Of a stretch of DNA of 5,557 bases, positions 1-5,223 are shown in pieces. The stretch covers positions 1-5,557 of the forward strand of contig JAEHDI010000838.1 of assembly GCA_016880505.1 (NCBI GenBank), written 5' to 3'. Under the pieces are notes generated by a model. That model was not told where the DNA came from and made no database searches. It saw only the letters and a list, made by a program, of their open reading frames with translations. The translations under genes were made by a program, and so were the position numbers. Position 1 is the stretch's first letter; each line of letters begins with the position of its first letter. The DNA is from Bryobacterales bacterium (GTDB lineage Bacteria > Acidobacteriota > Terriglobia > Bryobacterales > Bryobacteraceae).

Positions 1-389
1 CAGGCCTCGGCGACTTCGCGGACGAGGTCGCCCTTGCCCCCGCGCCAGGGACTGCTCTTTACACCGTAGTTCGTGTGGCGGCTCGGCCAGAGGCAAAAGC
101 CATCGTGGTGTTTGGCGACCATGACGAGATACCGTGCGCCGCCGGCCTTGGCTGAAGTCACCCACTGTTCGGCATCGAGTTGCAGCGGGTTGAAGATCTT
201 CGGGTCCGCGGACCCGTCTCCCCACTCGCGGTCCATGAAGGTGTTCGGGCCGAAGTGGATCAGCACCCCGATCTCAAGATCCTGCCACGCAACTTGTTGA
301 GGGCTGGGCTTGATGCCGGTGAAGTTCTCGGATGGAAGCGGCAGGCCCTGAAGAGCGAGCACCAGCCACAGAATCGGGATCCGCGTCAT
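1..389 (-). CDS. Alpha-L-fucosidase (GH29), N-terminal part, exported; cut by window edge
   Basis: Predicted exported glycoside hydrolase that removes alpha-L-fucose from glycans. The 129 visible residues begin with a short positive stretch and a hydrophobic segment (about 4-18), a probable Sec signal. The GH29 barrel then starts: HFGPNTF (45-51), EWG (55-57), FNPLQLDAEQW (66-76) and KHHDGFCLWPS (93-103), followed by a W-x-GGKGD-V-REV stretch (115-126). The His of HFG and the His pair of KHHDG match conserved substrate-pocket histidines of the family. The nucleophile Asp and acid/base residue lie beyond the window edge, so activity cannot be judged. The ATG at 389-387 has a good Shine-Dalgarno sequence, AAGGAG (400-395), 5 nt away. 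It is divergent from the DksA-like gene. Some GH29-like proteins act on other sugars, so the exact substrate is less sure than the family. Confidence 0.88.
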   Translation of the reverse strand, partial: MTRIPILWLVLALQGLPLPSENFTGIKPSPQQVAWQDLEIGVLIHFGPNTFMDREWGDGSADPKIFNPLQLDAEQWVTSAKAGGARYLVMVAKHHDGFCLWPSRHTNYGVKSSPWRGGKGDLVREVAEA

Positions 390-547
390 TTCTGCTCCTT
401 CGCATCGATAGTAGCGCCTCCGGACCGTTTTCCACTTGGGAGCAGGTGACGGACTATCCCTGTATTTGGTCGCCGACTATACCCGCTAGGCGGTATTTCC
501 ATGATCGGCGGCGGAGCTTATTCTGTTTACCAACAGGGAGAACTGGG
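390..547. promoter_or_regulatory. Divergent intergenic region with operator-like dyad
   Basis: This 158 bp gap separates the minus-strand fucosidase from the plus-strand regulatory cluster and must hold promoters for both. The clearest element is the dyad at 478-496, listed separately. GACTATCCC (452-460) resembles GACTATACCC (475-484) at the dyad's left edge, a possible degenerate half-site repeat. For the fucosidase, a weak -10-like TACTAT reads on the minus strand at 413-408, without a convincing -35. I see no good sigma70 promoter for the plus strand. Confidence 0.5.
478..496. promoter_or_regulatory. Candidate NarL-type operator, copy 1
   Basis: Imperfect palindrome ATACC-NN-CTAG-NN-GGTAT at 479-496, with 14 of 18 positions symmetric. 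Its core, TACCCGC-TA-GGCGGTA (480-495), has the 7-2-7 spacing of inverted heptamers seen in NarL-family sites, though the last heptamer bases differ from the E. coli NarL consensus. The same TATACC-N7-CGGTA pattern recurs at 3547-3564. It sits 52 bp before the first gene of a cluster encoding a NarL-family regulator, so autoregulation is plausible. This is inference from sequence only. Confidence 0.45.
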
Positions 548-934
548 ATGAGCGAGAGCGAGTTGAAACGAATGGTCGATATGCTACGCGGCAAGCAGCG
601 GGAATTGAGGTTGGAAGCCCCTCGAATCGACGACATTGCCGTGGAGAGGGTGCCGGATGAGATCGATGCCATCCAGTTCGCGATGGAGCGGGAGATGGCG
701 GTCGGCGGCCTCGAACGTCGCACGGCCCTGTCACACGAGGTCGACGCGGCTCTCAAGCGGATTGCGCAGGGTACGTACGGCCGGTGCGAAGGGTGTGGCG
801 GCGCAATAAGCCTTGGGAGAATGCTCGTAGTTCCATGGGCCTCGCTGTGCATCCGCTGCCAGGAGGAAGAGGACAGCAGCCAGGGTGGCCGCTGGTACCG
901 CGAGCGAGGACGCGTACTCGACGACGCGGCATGA
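548..934 (+). CDS. DksA/TraR-family zinc-finger protein
   Basis: A 128-residue cytoplasmic protein of the DksA/TraR family, whose members bind in the RNA polymerase secondary channel and adjust transcription initiation. The N-terminal two thirds are charged and helical, consistent with a coiled coil. The C-terminal zinc finger is Cys80-x2-Cys83-x17-Cys101-x2-Cys104, the classic DksA spacing, including the usual LCIRC end. The expected acidic tip appears as Asp37-Glu-Ile-Asp40-Ala-Ile42, so the two aspartates of DxxDxA are kept but the Ala is replaced by Ile. It is shorter than E. coli DksA (151 residues), mainly at the N-terminus. The ATG at 548 was chosen because GGGAG (536-540) lies 7 nt upstream; the frame is open further upstream, but that sequence has no family resemblance. 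It is probably first in an operon with the receiver-like gene. It may be a specialised paralogue rather than the housekeeping DksA. Confidence 0.85.
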   Translation: MSESELKRMVDMLRGKQRELRLEAPRIDDIAVERVPDEIDAIQFAMEREMAVGGLERRTALSHEVDAALKRIAQGTYGRCEGCGGAISLGRMLVVPWASLCIRCQEEEDSSQGGRWYRERGRVLDDAA

Positions 935-970
935 AGCCGAATGCTTGACACGACCCGGAGGAAAGCCGCC

Positions 971-1414
971 GTGCTGATTCCGGCGCGCGAGCTTGGTGGC
1001 TCGGCGTATGGCGCGAAGATCGATTGCGTGTTTGTCACACCGTGGGCCCGGTCGGTTGCCGAAGCGACGAGGGCGCTGAGAAGGTCTGGAATACGGGTTC
1101 ACCACGCGGATACCATCGAACGCGCCCGCGCGATGCTGGGGCTTACTGGGGCGAAGGTTCTGCTCGCGGAGGCGTCCTTCCGTGATGGTAACTGGCAAGA
1201 TGCAGTCGCGCTCTCGGAGGAGTTCGCGCCGCCAGTTTCGGTTGTGGTCGTCACGACCGTCGTTGATGAGCGGTTTTGGATCACCTTGATCGAGAACGGC
1301 GCTTACGATTTGGTCCCGCGGCCGTTCTCGTCGATAGAATTCGCGCGCATTGTCGAGAACGCTTATAGTCATGCGTGGGCCGTGCGTGGCGTGCACCGGA
1401 GTGGGACTGCCTGA
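971..1414 (+). CDS. Small receiver-like protein with degenerate phosphorylation site
   Basis: A stand-alone protein of 147 residues with a CheY-like fold pattern and no output domain. Numbering from the GTG at 971, beta3 reads KVLLAEASFRDG, which aligns with the receiver pattern LLD-x-LPDG but puts Glu67 where the phosphorylated Asp should be. Beta4 is VVVVTT (91-96), and the conserved KPF after beta5 is RPF (Arg117). The N-terminal acidic pair of true receivers is also missing. It is therefore unlikely to be phosphorylated normally and may act as a constitutive or protein-binding pseudo-receiver. The GTG start is preferred because GGAGG (957-961) lies 9 nt upstream. An in-frame ATG at 941, 6 nt after the previous stop, would add 10 residues but has no clear ribosome-binding site. 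Its place between the DksA-like gene and the kinase suggests a role in the same regulatory circuit. Confidence 0.75.
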   Translation: MLIPARELGGSAYGAKIDCVFVTPWARSVAEATRALRRSGIRVHHADTIERARAMLGLTGAKVLLAEASFRDGNWQDAVALSEEFAPPVSVVVVTTVVDERFWITLIENGAYDLVPRPFSSIEFARIVENAYSHAWAVRGVHRSGTA

Positions 1415-1455
1415 TCTCGAATTGTTGGCTCGAACTGTATCCGGGCGGCGGAGGA

Positions 1456-2859
1456 ATGGGGAGCTCGGAAGAGACTAAAGGGAGTAACGGAACGCCGGTC
1501 GAGGATCAGCCTACACGGTCCGGCGTTAGGCTCGTTTCTCTAGTCGGATTCGGAGCGGTCCTCGCGCTCATGGCCATCATCGGGGCGGAGTCCGTTCGCG
1601 TCCTGCACAGCATCGAGAGCGAGAACGTTGAGGTCACCAGGGACTATCTGTCGCGGCATCATGCTCTCGATCGCGTCCGCTCCAGCTTGTACTTGTCCGG
1701 AACGCTGGTGCGCGACTACCTCTTGGACCCCGACCAGGGCAGGGCACGGTCCCGTCTGGCGGAATTGCAGGAGGTCCGAGCGCAAACGAATGCGGCGCTC
1801 GACGAGTATCGCGGAGACGGACTTTCGGAAGACGTCCCGCAACTCGCGACTTTGCGCGCCGAGCTTGCCGAGTATTGGACGACCATCAGCCCGAGCTTCG
1901 ACTGGGACGCGGGGCAACGGCGATCGCTGAGCTATCGCTTCCTTGAGCAACAGCTTTTGCCTCGCCGGGACGCGATGCTGCGGTTAGCCGACAGGGTGGA
2001 TGGCATGAATGAAGCCGTCCTGAAAGCGGGGGGCCTACGTTCAGCGGAAATCTACCGGAGCTTTCGCAGTCGCATCGTGGCCATACTGACGATCACGCTC
2101 GGGCTTGGCATCGGCGTGGCCGGGCTGAGCATCACACAGATCCTGCGGTTAGAACGGGACGCACGTCTGCGATATCAGGAAACCGTCCGGGCGCGCTCGG
2201 AATTGGAGAACCTGTCGGCCAAGCTTGTGGACGCTCAGGAGGAGGAACGCCGAACCATCTCGCGCGAGCTGCACGATGAGGTTGGCCAGTCGCTGAGCGC
2301 TCTTCTGGTGGACCTCGGCAACGTTCTGGCCACTGTTCCAGAAGAGAACATTCCCGCACGCAGACTGCTGGATACGGTCAAGAGGCTCGCCGAGCAAAGC
2401 CTCCAATCCGTGCGAAACAGGGCACTGCTACTTCGGCCATCAATGCTCGACGACTTCGGTTTGGTCCCCGCGTTGCGCTGGCAGACGCGTGAAGCCTCCC
2501 GGCGGACGGGAACGATCATCGAGCTTGCCGCCGAGGAGACGGCGGACGAGTTGCCGGACGACTACAAGACCTGCGTCTACCGGGTTGTCCAGGAGGCGTT
2601 GAACAACGTGTTGAAACACTCCGACGCCCAGTCGGTCCAGATCGCCGTGCACCAGGAGAAGGACCGGCTGCTGCTGTCAATTCAGGACGACGGCAAAGGC
2701 TTCGATGCCCGGCATACCCGAGGACTGGGTCTGGTCGGCATGGAGGAGCGGGTGCGCCACTTGGGTGGTGTGTTTGTCATCCAGTCGAAACCCGGACAGG
2801 GGACCCATCTCCGGGTTGACCTGCCTTTGAGGGGAGAGTCCAGCGGGCTGTATGGGTGA
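1456..2859 (+). CDS. Membrane sensor histidine kinase, NarL/UhpB class (HisKA_3)
   Basis: A 467-residue sensor kinase. Order of parts: short polar N-terminus; TM1 (about 25-44); an all-helical periplasmic domain (about 45-206) with SGTLVRDYLLDPD (81-93), resembling CHASE3/four-helix sensor domains; TM2 (about 207-230); a coiled-coil linker; a HisKA_3 dimerisation domain with QEEERRTISRELHDEVGQ (261-278), where His273 is the phosphorylation site; and a HATPase domain with N-box VVQEALNNVLKHSD (377-390), G1 DDGKGFD (411-417) and G2 GLGLVGMEERV (423-433). All key residues are present, so it should be active. The ligand is unknown. ATG 1456 is chosen; a GGAGGA run directly abuts it, closer than ideal. 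The only earlier in-frame option seen is GTG 1375, which would overlap the previous gene. The response regulator follows 4 bp after the stop, a typical co-translated pair. Confidence 0.93.
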   Translation: MGSSEETKGSNGTPVEDQPTRSGVRLVSLVGFGAVLALMAIIGAESVRVLHSIESENVEVTRDYLSRHHALDRVRSSLYLSGTLVRDYLLDPDQGRARSRLAELQEVRAQTNAALDEYRGDGLSEDVPQLATLRAELAEYWTTISPSFDWDAGQRRSLSYRFLEQQLLPRRDAMLRLADRVDGMNEAVLKAGGLRSAEIYRSFRSRIVAILTITLGLGIGVAGLSITQILRLERDARLRYQETVRARSELENLSAKLVDAQEEERRTISRELHDEVGQSLSALLVDLGNVLATVPEENIPARRLLDTVKRLAEQSLQSVRNRALLLRPSMLDDFGLVPALRWQTREASRRTGTIIELAAEETADELPDDYKTCVYRVVQEALNNVLKHSDAQSVQIAVHQEKDRLLLSIQDDGKGFDARHTRGLGLVGMEERVRHLGGVFVIQSKPGQGTHLRVDLPLRGESSGLYG

Positions 2860-2863
2860 GGGC

Positions 2864-3514
2864 ATGGCATCGATTCGAATCCTTCTGGCGGATGATCACA
2901 CCGTGATGAGAGCGGGACTCCGGCTCCTGCTGGAACGGCAGCCAGATTTTGAGGTTGTCGCGGAAGCTGAAGACGGCCGCCGGGGAGTCGACCTCGCGGA
3001 TGTCCACGCGCCGGATGTCGTGGTTATGGACATTGCCATGCCGAGGCTTAACGGCATCGAGGCCGCCCGCCAGATCGCTATCCGACACCCGCAGACAGCG
3101 GTGGTCATTCTCAGTATGCACGTCGATGAGAGTTACGTGATGCGGGCTCTCAAAGCAGGCGCCCGGGCATATTTGTTGAAAGACTCAGCCGAGGCCGATC
3201 TCATCGGCGCTGTTCGCGCCGTGTCGTTAGGAAAGTCTTTCTTCAGCCCTGCAGTGAGCAAGCTCCTTGCCGAAGATTACGTGCGTCAGCTCGAGCGGAA
3301 GGGCGAGGTGGACAGCTATGAGTTGTTGACCGCCCGTGAGCGGGAGATCCTTCAGCTTCTGGCAGAGGGACAAAGCAACAAGGACGTGGCCAACCTTCTG
3401 AACCTCAGCCTGTATACGGTGGAAACCCATCGCTCCCACATTCTTCAAAAGCTAGGCCTTCATACAATCCCGGACCTGATTCTGTACGCGGTCCGCAAGG
3501 GAATCATCCGGTAG
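2864..3514 (+). CDS. NarL/FixJ-family response regulator
   Basis: A 216-residue DNA-binding response regulator, very likely the partner of the kinase just upstream. The receiver domain (about 4-118) has the acidic pair Asp10/Asp11, phosphoacceptor Asp56 in VVMDIAMP, Ser84 in ILSMH and Lys106 in LLKDS, all as in active receivers. A linker leads to a LuxR-type helix-turn-helix (about 153-212): LTAREREILQLLAEGQSNKD, then the recognition-helix region around LSLYTVETHRSHI and the usual KLGLHTIPDLILYAVRKG end. Phosphorylation should favour dimer binding to inverted repeats. ATG 2864 fits the family's usual MA-x-IRILLADDH start; an in-frame ATG at 2852 would overlap the kinase stop by 8 nt and add four residues, and cannot be excluded. 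No terminator is visible after the stop. Its target sites may be the two dyads at 478-496 and 3547-3564. Confidence 0.94.
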   Translation: MASIRILLADDHTVMRAGLRLLLERQPDFEVVAEAEDGRRGVDLADVHAPDVVVMDIAMPRLNGIEAARQIAIRHPQTAVVILSMHVDESYVMRALKAGARAYLLKDSAEADLIGAVRAVSLGKSFFSPAVSKLLAEDYVRQLERKGEVDSYELLTAREREILQLLAEGQSNKDVANLLNLSLYTVETHRSHILQKLGLHTIPDLILYAVRKGIIR

Positions 3515-3546
3515 CCTTTCCATCGAAACGAGATTCTCCGGTCCGA

Positions 3547-3564
3547 TATACCTTCCCAACGGTA
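3547..3564. promoter_or_regulatory. Candidate NarL-type operator, copy 2
   Basis: TATACC-N7-CGGTA, matching copy 1 at 478-495 in all 11 fixed positions. The 16 bp core TACCTTC-CC-AACGGTA (3549-3564) again gives two inverted heptamers separated by 2 bp; symmetry is limited to the outer TACC/GGTA. It lies 93 bp before the ATG of the exported helical protein. I found no other TACC-N8-GGTA by reading the rest of the window. Confidence 0.42.
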
Positions 3565-3610
3565 GTAATCCGCCTGTGTTTGAGACTCGTCTTCCAATAT
3601 GAGGCGAAGA

Positions 3611-3636
3611 TCCGGCAGGCGAAAGCCGATGCCGGA
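3611..3636 (+). other. 5' leader hairpin with GAAA tetraloop
   Basis: TCCGGCA (3611-3617) pairs with TGCCGGA (3630-3636), and GGC (3618-3620) pairs with GCC (3625-3627) around a GAAA loop (3621-3624). A two-base GA bulge (3628-3629) lies on the 3' side. This makes ten base pairs capped by a GNRA tetraloop. It ends 21 nt before the ATG at 3658, next to the ribosome-binding site, and has no T-run, so it is not a terminator. It could stabilise the mRNA or influence translation. Confidence 0.55.
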
Positions 3637-3657
3637 GTGAAAGGAGCTAAAGGAAGC

Positions 3658-4251
3658 ATGAAGGGAAGAACTCTGAGTAGAGTCGGATATCTGCTGGGGG
3701 TCCTCCTCGCAGTATCCGCGATGTCCTTTGCCGGGACGTCAAAGTCGACTGTGCAGGCGCGCCCGACCAAGGCGTCCTCAACCTGGGACACTCACAAAGA
3801 AGCCACCGATCTGCTGAGCGGCATTGAGACCGATTCACGACACATCGCCACGTTGGCGGACGAAGTGATCATGTTGCGGAGGCAGCCTGCGGTTGCCTGG
3901 ACTAGCCACGGCTACACGCTCATGGAAATCAGGGAAGCCGTTAACGACATGGGGATGAAGCTTAGCCGTCTCGAAACCATTCGATCGTCGGCGCTCCCCT
4001 GGCAACAGCAAGCCATCGATCGCGTGGCGCCCCTGGTTCGACTCACGGCGGACAATGTGCAGGATGCGATCCTCTTTCTGAACGCCAACCAGCATGGCCT
4101 GTGGAAGCCGGAGTATGGGAAGTACACCCGGAACATGGCCGCCGAGGCGGGACAGATCGCAACGTCCGTACGCGAGTTCGAGACTTACGCCAACGCCCGC
4201 CAGAGGGAGATGCAACTCGGGAAGGACCTGGGGATGAGCAGCGGGTCCTGA
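3658..4251 (+). CDS. Exported alpha-helical protein of unknown function
   Basis: A 197-residue protein with a clear Sec signal: positive MKGRTLSR, hydrophobic core at about 10-24 and a likely cleavage near SFA-G (25/26). The mature part is almost entirely amphipathic helix, rich in charged residues, with no cysteines and no catalytic motif I recognise. Notable segments are DTHKEATDLLSGIETDS (44-60), VAWTSHGYTLMEIREAVNDMG (79-99), LPWQQQAID (113-121) and LWKPEYGKYT (148-157). It resembles, from memory, hypothetical exported proteins of Acidobacteriota; no function is known to me. A helix-bundle periplasmic protein is likely. The ATG at 3658 follows AAAGGA (3649-3654); the frame is open back to a TTG at 3580, but that would bury the signal peptide. 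It lies downstream of the two-component pair and shares its dyad, so it may be a target of the system. Confidence 0.85.
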   Translation: MKGRTLSRVGYLLGVLLAVSAMSFAGTSKSTVQARPTKASSTWDTHKEATDLLSGIETDSRHIATLADEVIMLRRQPAVAWTSHGYTLMEIREAVNDMGMKLSRLETIRSSALPWQQQAIDRVAPLVRLTADNVQDAILFLNANQHGLWKPEYGKYTRNMAAEAGQIATSVREFETYANARQREMQLGKDLGMSSGS

Positions 4252-4268
4252 TAGATGCGATTTCCTTC

Positions 4269-4305
4269 GTCGCGGGAGGAGACCCCCGCCTCCCGCGACC
4301 CTTTT
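4269..4305 (+). terminator. Rho-independent terminator after the exported helical protein
   Basis: GTCGCGGGAGG (4269-4279) pairs perfectly with CCTCCCGCGAC (4289-4299), an 11 bp GC-rich stem with a 9 nt loop, followed by CCTTTTT (4300-4306 region). It sits 17 bp after the TGA at 4249-4251. On the minus strand the hairpin follows the hydrolase stop (4314) but lacks a T-run, so termination there would be weaker. Confidence 0.9.
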
Positions 4306-4313
4306 TGCCCGGG

Positions 4314-5207
4314 TCAACGGTCCAGCCAGCGGTTGAGAATCGGCGCGTAAGCGTCGATGCGGCGGTCCCGGAGGAAGGGCCACTGGCAACGAACCTCGTC
4401 AACCCGCGCGGGGTCGCACTCGACGATCAGTGTTTTTTCCTGGTCTCGCGGCGCTTCGGCGACGAGCTTACCGAAGGGGTCGGCCACGAACGAGTTACCC
4501 CAGAACTCAAGACCCTGTTCCGCGGAACCTTCATAACCGACACGATTCACGGCGGCGACGAACAGGCCGTTCGCGATCGCATGGCCGCGCTGGATGGTGC
4601 GCCATGCGTCGAGTTGTCCCTCGCCGTGCTCCTCTTTCTCGGACGGGTGCCATCCGATGGCGGTCGGGTAAAACAGGATACTAGGCCCGCCGAGGCTTGC
4701 CAGCCGGGCTGCTTCCGGATACCACTGGTCCCAGCAGACCAACACGGCGATCCTCGCGAAGCGAGTGTCGAAAACGGGTACACCGAGATCGCCCGGCGTG
4801 AAGTAGAACTTCTCGTAGTAGTGGGGGTCGTCCGGAATATGCATCTTGCGGTAGATGCCCAGCAATCTTCCGTCGGCATCCAGCACCGCCGCCGTATTGT
4901 GAAACAGGCCGGGCGCCCGCCGCTCAAACAGGGATGCCACCACAACCACGCCGAGTTCGCCGGCCAGTTTCGAGAGCGTGGCTGTGGTCGGCCCGGGAAC
5001 CGGCTCCGCCAGCGCGAACATCCCAGGGTTCTCTTCCTGGCAAAAGTACAGGGACCGGAACAGCTCCTGAAGGCAGATAATCTGTGCTCCGAGGCCCGCT
5101 GCTTCCCGGATCCTCCACTCCGCCTTGGCGAGGTTCTCGTTCGGATCGTGGGAGCAGGCCATCTGCACCAGACCGAGGCGGAAAGGGCGGTCGTTCGAGG
5201 TCGCCAT
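4314..5207 (-). CDS. aguB: Carbon-nitrogen hydrolase, probable N-carbamoylputrescine amidase
   Basis: A cytoplasmic nitrilase-superfamily amidase, expected to hydrolyse N-carbamoylputrescine to putrescine, CO2 and ammonia in the agmatine route of polyamine synthesis. The Glu-Lys-Cys triad is complete: Glu48 in CLQELF, Lys121 in YRKMHIPDDP and Cys158 in VLVCWDQWYPEAAR. The CWDQWYPEAAR block, MHIPDDPHYYEKFYFTPGDLG (122-142) and the ATAIGWHP-like stretch (182-188) are characteristic of the AguB branch, and 297 residues is the usual length. No agmatine deiminase partner (aguA) is in the window. Start choice is uncertain: ATG 5207 gives the normal family N-terminus but has no Shine-Dalgarno, whereas ATG 5225 has a weak AAAGG 9 nt upstream, adds six residues and would overlap the divergent peptidase start by 2 bp. 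Related amidases with other N-carbamoyl substrates are the main alternative. Confidence 0.9.
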   Translation of the reverse strand: MATSNDRPFRLGLVQMACSHDPNENLAKAEWRIREAAGLGAQIICLQELFRSLYFCQEENPGMFALAEPVPGPTTATLSKLAGELGVVVVASLFERRAPGLFHNTAAVLDADGRLLGIYRKMHIPDDPHYYEKFYFTPGDLGVPVFDTRFARIAVLVCWDQWYPEAARLASLGGPSILFYPTAIGWHPSEKEEHGEGQLDAWRTIQRGHAIANGLFVAAVNRVGYEGSAEQGLEFWGNSFVADPFGKLVAEAPRDQEKTLIVECDPARVDEVRCQWPFLRDRRIDAYAPILNRWLDR

Positions 5208-5223
5208 AGTAAGATTGTTCCAC

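Larger units (their letters stand above)
3515..3657 (+). promoter_or_regulatory. Leader region of the exported helical protein
   Basis: This 143 bp gap holds, in order, the second dyad (3547-3564), a hairpin with a GAAA loop (3611-3636) and an A/G-rich ribosome-binding region with AAAGGAG and AAAGGA before the ATG at 3658. The lack of a terminator after the response regulator leaves read-through possible, but the gap size and the dyad suggest a separate promoter. I could not identify a convincing -35/-10 pair. Confidence 0.5.

Noticed and set aside
73..449. Plus-strand open frames opposite the fucosidase
   Set aside because: The minus strand carries unmistakable GH29 motifs and a signal peptide with a good ribosome-binding site, so these are shadows.
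454..1038. 194-codon minus-strand open frame spanning the intergenic dyad and the DksA-like gene
   Set aside because: Ser/Arg-rich product without domain pattern, antisense to a confident zinc-finger gene.
731..1396. 221-codon open frame on the minus strand opposite the DksA-like and receiver-like genes
   Set aside because: Low-complexity, Arg/Pro-rich product with no motif. The plus strand has clear family matches, and such shadows are common in GC-rich DNA.
3515..3657. Known riboswitch in the leader of the exported protein
   Set aside because: Only one simple hairpin is seen. I find no conserved core of c-di-GMP, cobalamin, glycine or similar riboswitches.
3835..4389. 184-codon minus-strand open frame covering the exported protein and the terminator
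   Set aside because: It runs through the terminator hairpin and the end of the hydrolase gene, and its product is Pro/Arg-rich with no motif.
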